Shown here one piece after another: positions 8,596 to 16,906 of a DNA stretch of 64,000 nucleotides. The position numbers were made by a program, and so were the translations under genes. Positions within the stretch are counted from its first letter, which is position 1; every line of letters begins with the position of its first letter. The stretch is from Glaciecola sp047637355. Its GTDB lineage: Bacteria > Pseudomonadota > Gammaproteobacteria > Enterobacterales > Alteromonadaceae. Location of the stretch: assembly GCA_047637355.1 (NCBI GenBank), contig JBLIKA010000001.1, forward strand, positions 59,716 to 123,715, written 5' to 3'. The notes under the pieces were generated by a model. It was not told the origin of the DNA. It saw only the letters and a list, made by a program, of their open reading frames with translations, and made no database searches.

Positions 8596-10041
8596 GTGTC
8601 ATTAAAAAAGAAGGCAGCAAGCGGTTCGATGTGGAACTTTCTAACTACATTTGCAGCCAACATTATAGACTTTATGGTTTTTGCCATACTTGCACGGCTG
8701 CTGTCGATAGAAGATTTTGGCTTACTCGCTTTATGTCTGCTAGTCATTGAAATCGCAAATATTTTTACCAATATTGGCGTGAATCAAAATTTGATACAAA
8801 GACATAAGTGGGATGATACGTTTGCTTCAAGTACCTTCGTATTTATTGGTTTACTATCTCTTTGTGTTAGCCTCTTGGTCGGTCTGGTTGCTGCTCCACT
8901 TGGATTATATTTACATTCTGAAACGGCATTTCATATTTTACTTACGCTGTCGATAGTTCCTTTTGTGGTTGGTCTTCAATCAGTTTTTGCAGCTAAATTG
9001 GAAAGAGAGTTTAGAAACAAGCGAATTGCAGTAATCAAATCTACCTCCTCTATTCTCAGCGGCTTATTGGCGATTATTTTAGCACTGGTCGGTTTCGGTA
9101 TTTGGTCTCTTGTTATTGGCCGTCTAATGCAAAGTTTCATAACCTTGTTTGGCTTGTTCGTATTCACCCGCTTTACACCGACACTGACAATTAAAAGGGA
9201 ACATATTTCAGAACTATTTGTATTCTGTTTGCCGTTGATGTGGATTGCAGTATTGAATTACTTAAACAAAAAAGCAGCAAACTTGTACACAGGTTTTATT
9301 TTGGGCACCGTCGACTTTGCTTTAATTTCCGCAGCTACCAAAGGATATGAAGCCTTATCTCAATCGACCATATTACCAATTAATAAAATGCTGGTCCCTG
9401 TTTTATCTAGAATTGAAGAAGAAAAAAGAATCGAAGCTTTTTACAAAATTTTAGGTATTACATCTATTTTTGTTCTACCTGCATTTTTAGGATTAGGAGC
9501 TATAGCGCCACAATTTATTGAGCTTGCTTTTGGAGAGAAATTCTTGCCTAGTGCAACCTTATTAACAATAACAACATCAATAATACTAGCAAATGTGCTA
9601 ATTTGGTTTTTACCAAATTTACTCATATCTATAGCTCAAACCAAAGCCGCTCTGACCTTAAATTTAATCAATGTTTCAACTGTTTTAATAGTAGGTATAG
9701 TAACTGTTTGGTTTGGAGTGGAAGTAATGCTAATTAGCATTACAATTGCTAGCTATCTGATCGTGCCATTAAAGGTTAAGGTGGCCCAACGGCATATAGA
9801 TATTAAGCTACGTACTATGATAAAAATAATTACTCCGGGAGTAATTGCTTCTTGCGTTATGTTTTTATCTATCAAACTTAGTGCTAATAACCTTCAATGG
9901 TTATCAAACAGTCTCCCCTTAGAGTTGCTTGTTAATATATTAATTGGAGGTGTCACATACACATTGGTACTAACGATATTCTTTTTTAATACGTCTAAGC
10001 AAATATTGGCGGAAGTCAAAAACATAGTAACTAAAAGCTGA
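8596..10041 (+). CDS. Lipopolysaccharide/exopolysaccharide flippase, Wzx/MOP family
   Basis: This protein has 481 residues and about 12-14 hydrophobic segments. The N-terminal pattern KKAASGSMWNFLTTF...ILARLLSIEDFGLLAL is typical of the MOP-superfamily polysaccharide biosynthesis exporters (WzxC-type). It would flip an undecaprenyl-diphosphate-linked oligosaccharide across the inner membrane. The start is GTG with AGGTTAAG upstream. It is the last gene of the block; the convergent proA follows after a terminator. With the Wzy-like protein it gives the cluster a Wzx/Wzy-type logic, although no priming transferase is in the window. Confidence 0.88.
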   Translation: MSLKKKAASGSMWNFLTTFAANIIDFMVFAILARLLSIEDFGLLALCLLVIEIANIFTNIGVNQNLIQRHKWDDTFASSTFVFIGLLSLCVSLLVGLVAAPLGLYLHSETAFHILLTLSIVPFVVGLQSVFAAKLEREFRNKRIAVIKSTSSILSGLLAIILALVGFGIWSLVIGRLMQSFITLFGLFVFTRFTPTLTIKREHISELFVFCLPLMWIAVLNYLNKKAANLYTGFILGTVDFALISAATKGYEALSQSTILPINKMLVPVLSRIEEEKRIEAFYKILGITSIFVLPAFLGLGAIAPQFIELAFGEKFLPSATLLTITTSIILANVLIWFLPNLLISIAQTKAALTLNLINVSTVLIVGIVTVWFGVEVMLISITIASYLIVPLKVKVAQRHIDIKLRTMIKIITPGVIASCVMFLSIKLSANNLQWLSNSLPLELLVNILIGGVTYTLVLTIFFFNTSKQILAEVKNIVTKS

Positions 10042-10090
10042 ATTGTTTCTATTGAGTGGGACGCTCTCATCAAAATATAGTTATAAACGC

Positions 10091-10119
10091 AAAAAAAAGG
10101 GCTAGCAACGCTAGCCCTT
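10091..10119 (-). terminator. Terminator of proBA (between convergent genes)
   Basis: A 10-bp perfect stem (AAGGGCTAGC 10097-10106 / GCTAGCCCTT 10110-10119, loop AAC) has an A-run on its left, which gives a T-run after the stem on the minus strand. It lies 18 bp beyond the proA stop. It may also catch transcripts from the plus-strand flippase gene. Confidence 0.88.
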
Positions 10120-10136
10120 AATAAATAATAAAACAT

Positions 10137-11384
10137 CTAGGGCCTAACCTGACCCACACCATTTACCAAATACTTCTCAGTGGTTAACGATTCCAAGCCC
10201 ATCGGCCCGTAAGCGTGTAGCTTGGTGGTCGCAATGCCAATTTCAGCACCTAAGCCAAGTTGGCTTCCATCGGAAAAGCGTGATGAAGCATTTACCATGA
10301 CTACCGACGAATCAACTGTGCGTTGAAACCGTTTAGCTGTTATTTCGTTTTTAGTGCAAATCACTTCTGTATGATTACTTCCAAAACGAGCAATATGTTG
10401 CATAGCCCCTTCTACCGTGGGCACGATGCGAACTGCTATTTCTAAATCTAGGTACTCTTCACCGAAGCCTTCCGTTTCAATTACGGTTGGATTATTGAAG
10501 TACTTACTTGAGTTTTCGCAGCTATTCACTTTTACAGAGTGATCTTCTAAAATAGCGCTTACACTACTCAAAAACTCTTCTGCAATGTCTTCATGTACTA
10601 GCAAGCCTTCTAGTGCATTGCACACGCCTGTTCGTTGAGTCTTACCATTAACAAGCAAATTGATACCCGATTCAATGTCTGCATCTTTGTCTATATACAA
10701 ATGGCATACACCTTTGAAATGCTGAATAACGGGTATTTTGCTGTTTTCAGTAACGTAATTAATTAAACCTTCACCACCGCGCGGTATAATTACGTCAATA
10801 TAATCTTTTTGCTCCATGAGTTCTTGCATGAGAGCCCTGTCAGCGTTCGGCACTACTGAGATTAACTCTCTCGGTAAATTGTGCTTTTCAAGCACATTCT
10901 GCAGGATAGTAGCGATATATAAGCTGGATGCTAATGCTTCTTTACCACCACGCAAGATGGCAGCATTACCTGATTTAAAACATAAACCGGCTGCATCAGC
11001 TGTTACGTTCGGGCGGGCTTCAAAAATCATGCAAACCACACCTAGAGGCACTCTCATTTTTCTGATTTGTAAACCATTCGGCCGAGTGCCTAAATCTCTT
11101 TCGACACCAACAGGGTCTGCCAATATTGCGACTGTTTCAAGTCCTTCAGCCATTGCTTCAATACGTTCTTGATTTAGCGTAAGTCTATCTATCATTGCAT
11201 CAGGCAAGGTATTGTTCTTAGCATTAACCAAGTCTTTACCGTTTTCTTCAATGATCCCTGTTGCATTGTCACGCAACGATTTTGCCATATCAATGAGCAC
11301 AGCATTTTTAACTGCCTCGTCTAAAACTGAAAGAACTTGTGCTGCTTCTGCTGCTTTTCGTGATAAATCTTTAATTAAACTCAT
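10137..11384 (-). CDS. proA: Gamma-glutamyl phosphate reductase
   Basis: This is the second enzyme of proline synthesis, reducing gamma-glutamyl phosphate to glutamate semialdehyde with NADPH. The 415-residue length is normal. Aldehyde-dehydrogenase-like motifs are visible: PLGVVCMIFEARPNVTADAA, ILRGGKEA, VIIPRGGEGLI, and the catalytic cysteine C255 in QRTGVCNALEG. It overlaps proB by 4 nt (ATGA), so the two subunits of the presumed complex are translationally coupled. Terminator follows at 10091-10119. Confidence 0.97.
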   Translation of the reverse strand: MSLIKDLSRKAAEAAQVLSVLDEAVKNAVLIDMAKSLRDNATGIIEENGKDLVNAKNNTLPDAMIDRLTLNQERIEAMAEGLETVAILADPVGVERDLGTRPNGLQIRKMRVPLGVVCMIFEARPNVTADAAGLCFKSGNAAILRGGKEALASSLYIATILQNVLEKHNLPRELISVVPNADRALMQELMEQKDYIDVIIPRGGEGLINYVTENSKIPVIQHFKGVCHLYIDKDADIESGINLLVNGKTQRTGVCNALEGLLVHEDIAEEFLSSVSAILEDHSVKVNSCENSSKYFNNPTVIETEGFGEEYLDLEIAVRIVPTVEGAMQHIARFGSNHTEVICTKNEITAKRFQRTVDSSVVMVNASSRFSDGSQLGLGAEIGIATTKLHAYGPMGLESLTTEKYLVNGVGQVRP

Positions 11385-12496
11385 TCGTCCTCCAGTAGGG
11401 CTATATTACTATCTGATATTATTGGACCAGTGGTATCTTGAAACTTACTGGCAAAAGCTTGATCATCTTGTTCTGTAATGAAACTGAGCAAACAACTACT
11501 ATAATTTGACTTAGCTTTTGCTAGTCTAGTACCGTCGTCTTTTCTTACCAAAATGGTATCACCGACAGCAAAATCGCCGTTTACAGCAATAATTTCGTTG
11601 CTAGTAAGTTGTTCACTGTCACCGTCAAGCTCAGTATCAAAATCGTTTTCCACCACAAGCTCACCTTGTGCAGTTGACGTATGTGTCATCCAATGCAAAT
11701 GGTCATTCATCGGTTTTTTATCTGGTGAAAAACGCGTACCCGGGTTTTTACCATTTAGTAATGTATTAAACGTTTGCACAGTAAAACCGTTAACAATATA
11801 GGTATCAATGCCATGAGCTACAGCTTTTTCAGCTGCTTGTATTTTAGTTTTCATGCCACCCGTGCCTACTGAACTTGTTGCCCCGCCCGCCATTGCAAAA
11901 ATTTCATCGGTAATATTGGGAACATTCGAAATCAATTTAGCATCAGAATTCTCATGTGGATTGCTATCATAAAGGCCATCGACGTCTGAGCAGATGACTA
12001 AAGTATCTGCATCTGCTGCTGCGGCTACCATCGCTGACAAGTTATCATTGTCGCCAACTTTGAGTTTATCGGTAGTCACGGTGTCGTTTTCGTTTAAAAT
12101 AGGCAGTATTCCATTTTCAAGTAAACTAAAAATCGTTTCTTTAATACTGACGTAACGCTCGCGGTCTCTTAGATCACCATGGGTAACTAGGATTTGGGCT
12201 GTTGGAAAGTCAAATAACTTATCCCACGTTGCCATCATCTCCATTTGGCCGGCCGCAGCCATCGCTTTCTTAACTGCGATTGAGGGCTTAACGCCTTCTT
12301 CTTGTTCTTTGAAAAAGTGTGCACCTGCAGCAACCGAACCTGATGACACCAACACAACTTCAATTCCCATTGATTTGCAGCGCACGACAAATTGCGCAAT
12401 ACCTAGTAAATAATGACTACTACAACCATTTTGGTTAGGCGCAATTAACGCACTACCCACTTTTATAACAATTCTCTTCCAGCCAACCAAACTCAT
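11381..12496 (-). CDS. proB: Glutamate 5-kinase
   Basis: This is the first, proline-inhibited step of proline synthesis: ATP-dependent phosphorylation of glutamate. The amino-acid kinase domain (KRIVIKVGSALI, LVSSGSVAAG, LNENDTVTT, GDNDNLSAMVA, GTGGMKTKIQAA) is followed from about residue 275 by a PUA domain. The start at ATG 12496 is preferred over the upstream TTG 12508 because GGAAA lies 5-6 nt before it and the protein then has 371 residues, close to E. coli ProB (367). The C-terminal part between the kinase and the PUA domain is acidic and poorly conserved. The 5' region contains several hairpins, described separately. Confidence 0.95.
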   Translation of the reverse strand: MSLVGWKRIVIKVGSALIAPNQNGCSSHYLLGIAQFVVRCKSMGIEVVLVSSGSVAAGAHFFKEQEEGVKPSIAVKKAMAAAGQMEMMATWDKLFDFPTAQILVTHGDLRDRERYVSIKETIFSLLENGILPILNENDTVTTDKLKVGDNDNLSAMVAAAADADTLVICSDVDGLYDSNPHENSDAKLISNVPNITDEIFAMAGGATSSVGTGGMKTKIQAAEKAVAHGIDTYIVNGFTVQTFNTLLNGKNPGTRFSPDKKPMNDHLHWMTHTSTAQGELVVENDFDTELDGDSEQLTSNEIIAVNGDFAVGDTILVRKDDGTRLAKAKSNYSSCLLSFITEQDDQAFASKFQDTTGPIISDSNIALLEDE

Positions 12497-13199
12497 TTGT
12501 GTTTCCAAAATTAATAACTCTTTTTTTGTAGAGCAGCATTCGCTTTGTGTATGCTGCTATTTTATGAAAATAATGAACAAGTTCGCTCATGCCGAGGTTA
12601 CGGCTAAGGCTATTGGAAAAACCCAATAACCTAGAAAGAACTCAATAGAATTTTTGATGCCATGAGAATTAGGGCATCTTATTTTTTAAACAGTCACGTT
12701 GGGGAGTGTGCGCCGCCGAATGCAGGGGAATGCATATATGCAGATTGAACAGTCGTGTTGCGCTTTTTGAATTGGGTCATCGCTGTGTTGTGACCTTTTT
12801 TCGTAACCATAATATTTAAATCGAACTCAATTAATTAGATGTCTACGTATATTATTGACTATTTTAGGGGTAAAAAGCAAATAAATATAGCATAAGTGGC
12901 CTATATCAGAAGTTAAGTTCGTGTTAATGGATAGATTAATAGGTTGATATCGAAGTATTTCATTCCATTATCGGATGAATTTAAAACAACTTAGTGCAAA
13001 TAAGCCCTTTTTTATTCAAAAACCGGAATGAATTCTCTTTTTTCGATAGCGTTCTAATTAATAACAATAAACTATAAAGAACGATAGAATAAGATGACAA
13101 ATACTTGACCTATTTGCGCCTGTAACCGGACTAATCGTCAGAAACTCAAAGAAGCTGAGTCGAGGTTCAAGTCTAATTAGGTTGTAGTAGTTGTTCATT
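12497..13199. other. About 700 bp without a recognisable gene, several hairpins
   Basis: This stretch lies upstream of proB and downstream of fklB. No convincing ORF was seen. Structures visible: an 8-bp perfect stem at 12532-12539/12551-12558, a hairpin at 12611-12616/12623-12628 whose right arm could instead pair with 12595-12600, a terminator-like stem at 12656-12661/12673-12678 followed on the plus strand by TTATTTTTT, a GGGGAA loop on a 5-bp stem around 12719-12734, and a second terminator-like stem at 12775-12779/12791-12795 followed by six T. Both terminator-like elements point to plus-strand RNA, opposite to proB. The part 12810-13199 is AT-rich with nothing I can name. Confidence 0.5.
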
Positions 13200-13201
13200 C
13201 T

Positions 13202-13235
13202 AAAAAAAAGGAAGCAAACTTGCTTCCTTTTTTTT
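13202..13235 (-). terminator. Terminator after fklB
   Basis: GGAAGCA (13210-13216) and TGCTTCC (13221-13227) form a stem with loop AACT, flanked by A-run and T-run on the two sides, so it can work in both directions. It lies about 65 bp beyond the fklB stop. Confidence 0.88.
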
Positions 13236-13298
13236 GGTATAAATCGCTTAATGACATATAAAGCTACTAAAACTCAATACATCATTAGTTAGCAATGA

Positions 13299-13919
13299 TT
13301 ATGCAATAATATCTAACAACTCAATGTCAAATATTAATGTACTAAATGGGCCTATTGCGCCGCCAGCACCTTGCTCACCGTAAGCTAGGTCATGAGGTAC
13401 ATATAAACGCCATTTTGAACCAACAGGCATCATTGTTAATGCTTCTGTCCAGCCTTTAATAACGCCACCTACTGGAAATTCAGCTGGTTGGCCACGCTCA
13501 TATGAGCTATCAAAAACGTCGCCATTTATAAGCGTACCATGATAGTTCGTGCGCACTGTTGATGCAGCTGTCGGCATGTCGCCAGTGCCCGCAGTTAATA
13601 TTTCATACTGCAAACCAGATTCGGTAATAACAATTCCTTCGCGTTGGCCATTCTCTTCTAAGAACTTAATGCCTTCTTCAACGGCACCGGCAAATTGTTC
13701 TTGCTTGGCAGCTTGCATACGTTCGTGAATTTCGGTAAACGCCGCACGCAAATCGTTATTATCAACTTGTGACTGGGCACGGCTAAAACCGTCAGTTAAA
13801 CCAGTTAATACTGTCTCTACATCTAGACCATCGAAAGGGTTTGATGCAAGTTGCTCACCCATTTGATAACCGATACCGTAACTTGCTTGTGATTCTACTG
13901 TTGAATACTTATCTGACAC
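13299..13919 (-). CDS. fklB: FKBP-type peptidyl-prolyl isomerase (FklB/FKBP22-like)
   Basis: This prolyl isomerase has 206 residues, equal in size to E. coli FKBP22. The N-terminal helical dimerisation domain (YGIGYQMGEQLASNPFDGLD, then a long helix) runs to about residue 95. The C-terminal FKBP domain shows VRTNYHGTLINGDVFDSSYERG, FPVGGVIKGWTEAL, LYVPHDLAYG and FDIELLDI. No signal peptide is present, so a cytoplasmic protein is expected. The start is GTG at 13919 with GGAGA 6 nt upstream. It is a single-gene unit with its own terminator and is divergent from ppc. Confidence 0.95.
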   Translation of the reverse strand: MSDKYSTVESQASYGIGYQMGEQLASNPFDGLDVETVLTGLTDGFSRAQSQVDNNDLRAAFTEIHERMQAAKQEQFAGAVEEGIKFLEENGQREGIVITESGLQYEILTAGTGDMPTAASTVRTNYHGTLINGDVFDSSYERGQPAEFPVGGVIKGWTEALTMMPVGSKWRLYVPHDLAYGEQGAGGAIGPFSTLIFDIELLDIIA

Positions 13920-14112
13920 AGTGTCTCCAAAATAGTAATTTTATAATATGAATTGTAAGTGCTTATTTCTCGCGTAGCTTAACACATTCTATAAAGCTTT
14001 AAAATTGACGGCTTATGCTAACGAGCATTAACTTATAAATCTTAGAATTAGACTTTAGGCGCAATGATGAGTATCTTGTGAACAACGCTTTTATTTAAGG
14101 AAAACAGGAAAA

Positions 14113-16722
14113 ATGAACGATTCGTTCGACGCACAATTAAAGGACACTGTACGTTATTTGGGTGCAACACTTGGCGAAACTATTGAAGCTGAATTAGGCA
14201 GCGAATGGTTACAAAAAATCGAAAAAATCAGACAGGATGGTCGCGATTCATATGCAAATGTTACTCAAAGCACAGACAATCTTACTGCCTTATTTTCTAG
14301 TTTAGACAATCAATCTTTATTGACCATTGGTCGAGCGTTTGCTCAGTTTTTGAATTTAGCTAATATTGCTGAACAGGAATACAACAGTGCGAACCAGCGC
14401 GATGAGTCATTGGCCACGTCACTCGGAAAAATTAAATCCATGGGTGCTAATAAAGAAAAAATGCTCTTAGCCATTAAAAATTTAAACATTGATTTAGTGC
14501 TGACCGCTCACCCAACAGAAGTGACACGACGCACCCTTATTCACAAACACAGGCAACTAGCTGCACAATTAGAGGCTCTTCATGCCAGTGATTTAAGCGA
14601 TAGAGCGCGCCAAAGAATTAAAATGCGTATTGCGGCATTAATTAGTCAAGCATGGCATACCGAAGAAATTCGTTCCGTACGCCCAACGCCGGTCGATGAA
14701 GCACGTTGGGGCTTTTCTGTCATTGAAAACTCCCTTTGGGAAGCTGTGCCAGAATTTTTACGCGAACTTGAAGAGTATCTTCAAGCAGAATTCGATATTG
14801 CATTGCCATTAGATGCCAAAACCGTTCAATTTAGCTCTTGGATGGGCGGAGATCGCGACGGTAATCCATTTGTGACATCAAAAGTAACAGAAGAGGTGCT
14901 AAAGCTCGCTAGGCGCCGGGCTGCCAAACTATTCTCATTAGAGATGGATGAGCTATATATCGAGCTATCCATGAATGACTGTAATGACAAATTACGCAGT
15001 ATGGTCGGCGACGCAAAAGAACCTTATAGAGCAGCACTTAGGGGCATTGGTAATAAGTTAGAGAAAACGAGTACCGGCGTTCTTCCCATCGAAGAATGGG
15101 TATCGAGTAACGATGAGTTATTAATACCATTGCTTTGCTGTTATGAATCATTGCATGAATGCGGTATGGCGGTGATTGCAGAAGGCGCGTTGAAAGATGC
15201 CATTCGTCGAGTGCACAGCTTCGGCGTTAACTTATTAAAATTAGACATTCGACAAGATTCTGATCGCCATGCCGATGTATTCAGCGAGCTAACACGCTAT
15301 TTGGGTCTAGGTGATTATGCTCAATGGAGCGAGGAAGATAAACAAGCATTTTTATTACGCGAGCTTAGCTCAAAACGCCCTCTTATTCCACGAAGTTGGA
15401 AACCTAGCGAGGAAGTGCAAGAAGTATTAGATACTTGCGGTGTTATCTCCCGTCACGGCCAAGAAAGCTTCGGCATATACATCATATCGATGGCACGAGA
15501 AGCTTCTGATGTAATGGCTGTACAATTACTATTAAAAGAAGCCGGCGTGAGCTGGCCAATGTCAGTCGCACCGCTATTTGAAACCCTCAATGACTTAAAT
15601 AACTCACCAAAAGTGATGCGTAATCTGCTTGAAATAGATTGGTATAGAGGCTACATCAATGGCCGTCAATTTGTAATGATTGGCTATTCTGATTCAGCCA
15701 AAGACGCAGGTTCACTAGCTGCGGGCTGGGCGCAATACGAATCACAAGAAGCTCTGGTGGCGTTAGCCGAAGAAAAATCAGTTACGTTAACTTTGTTTCA
15801 TGGTCGCGGTGGCACTATTGGTCGCGGTGGTTTGCCAGCTAAAGCTGCAATCCACTCACAACCACCTGGTTCACTGACCGGCGGGTTTAGGGTGACCGAG
15901 CAAGGTGAAACGATTCGCTACAAATTTGGTATGCCGCAGTTAGCTAAACGTAGTTTATCAATTTATGCGGCCGCAGTTGTTGAAGCGATGTTATGCCCGC
16001 CACCTGCTCCTAAACCTGTGTGGCGTGAAACAATTACCCAAATGGCAGCAAAAGCGCGTGATAATTACCGCGGCGTTGTCAGAGAAGATCCTGAATTTGT
16101 CCCTTACTTTCGTGTTGCCACTCCTGAACAAGAGTTAGGTAAATTACCATTGGGAAGCCGCCCAGCAAAACGTAACCCGAATGGTGGGATTGAAAGCTTA
16201 CGTGCGATCCCATGGATATTTGCATGGGCACAAACTCGCATGGTGCTGCCGTCTTGGTTAGGTGTGATGAAAGCCGTTGAGAGCGTCATCAGCGAAGGTA
16301 ATGAAGAGACGGTTCAGGACATGATTAATAATTGGCCTTTCTTTAATTCCAGATTGTCGATGCTCGATATGGTGTTTAAAAAAGCAGAACCGCATATCAG
16401 CGCTGCTTACGATGCTCGTTTAGTGCCGGACAATCTCAAACATTTTGGCGAGGGATTACGTGCAGAACTTAAAGACAGTATCGCCTCAATTTTGCGTATT
16501 CTTGATCACACCGACATGATGGAAGATGACCCGCATGGTAAATTGTCGATGGAAATTCGTGGTGGATACCTTGAGCCATTGCACTATTTGCAAATAGAAC
16601 TTCTGGACAGAATACGTAAAGAAGGCTCTTCTGAGTATAATGATAATGATACCGCCACGTTAGAAATGGCGATGATGGTGACTATTACAGGTATTGCTAT
16701 TGGTTTGCGTAACACAGGGTAA
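14113..16722 (+). CDS. ppc: Phosphoenolpyruvate carboxylase
   Basis: This anaplerotic enzyme makes oxaloacetate from PEP and bicarbonate. The length of 869 residues is a little under E. coli Ppc (883). Conserved motifs include the catalytic histidine H133 in VLTAHPTEVTRRT, SWMGGDRDGNPFVT, GYSDSAKDAGSLAAGWAQY near 523, the mobile loop FHGRGGTIGRGG near 562 and the C-terminal RNTG that binds the aspartate inhibitor and closes the active site. ATG 14113 has AGGAAAAACAGGA upstream. It is a single gene, followed by a bidirectional terminator. Confidence 0.98.
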   Translation: MNDSFDAQLKDTVRYLGATLGETIEAELGSEWLQKIEKIRQDGRDSYANVTQSTDNLTALFSSLDNQSLLTIGRAFAQFLNLANIAEQEYNSANQRDESLATSLGKIKSMGANKEKMLLAIKNLNIDLVLTAHPTEVTRRTLIHKHRQLAAQLEALHASDLSDRARQRIKMRIAALISQAWHTEEIRSVRPTPVDEARWGFSVIENSLWEAVPEFLRELEEYLQAEFDIALPLDAKTVQFSSWMGGDRDGNPFVTSKVTEEVLKLARRRAAKLFSLEMDELYIELSMNDCNDKLRSMVGDAKEPYRAALRGIGNKLEKTSTGVLPIEEWVSSNDELLIPLLCCYESLHECGMAVIAEGALKDAIRRVHSFGVNLLKLDIRQDSDRHADVFSELTRYLGLGDYAQWSEEDKQAFLLRELSSKRPLIPRSWKPSEEVQEVLDTCGVISRHGQESFGIYIISMAREASDVMAVQLLLKEAGVSWPMSVAPLFETLNDLNNSPKVMRNLLEIDWYRGYINGRQFVMIGYSDSAKDAGSLAAGWAQYESQEALVALAEEKSVTLTLFHGRGGTIGRGGLPAKAAIHSQPPGSLTGGFRVTEQGETIRYKFGMPQLAKRSLSIYAAAVVEAMLCPPPAPKPVWRETITQMAAKARDNYRGVVREDPEFVPYFRVATPEQELGKLPLGSRPAKRNPNGGIESLRAIPWIFAWAQTRMVLPSWLGVMKAVESVISEGNEETVQDMINNWPFFNSRLSMLDMVFKKAEPHISAAYDARLVPDNLKHFGEGLRAELKDSIASILRILDHTDMMEDDPHGKLSMEIRGGYLEPLHYLQIELLDRIRKEGSSEYNDNDTATLEMAMMVTITGIAIGLRNTG

Positions 16723-16846
16723 ATTGGAACTGGTTGGGGTTTATTGCCTTGCAAGAAGCCATGTAGCAGCAACCATTTGATACTTGCTGACTTTATGGCT
16801 TTAGAATATATGCTAAGAAGAGGACCGTGAAGTTAGTATGAGATAT

Positions 16847-16876
16847 AAAAAACGGAGCCACAGGCTCCGTTTTTTA
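16847..16876. terminator. Bidirectional terminator between ppc and the TonB receptor
   Basis: A 9-bp perfect stem (AACGGAGCC 16851-16859 / GGCTCCGTT 16863-16871) is flanked by an A-run on the left and a T-run on the right. It sits between two convergent genes and can end transcription from both. Confidence 0.9.
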
Positions 16877-16906
16877 TACGTTTATTCAACCAGTGAAAAA
16901 TTCACC

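Noticed and set aside
12541..12800. Possible CsrB/RsmZ-type sponge RNA
   Set aside because: Only about three GGA motifs occur, far fewer than in known Csr sponges; kept only as a general structured-RNA candidate.
13155..13185. tRNA-like sequence GAGGTTCAAGTC resembling a T-arm
   Set aside because: The bases on either side do not form a T-stem, and no acceptor, D or anticodon arm can be drawn.
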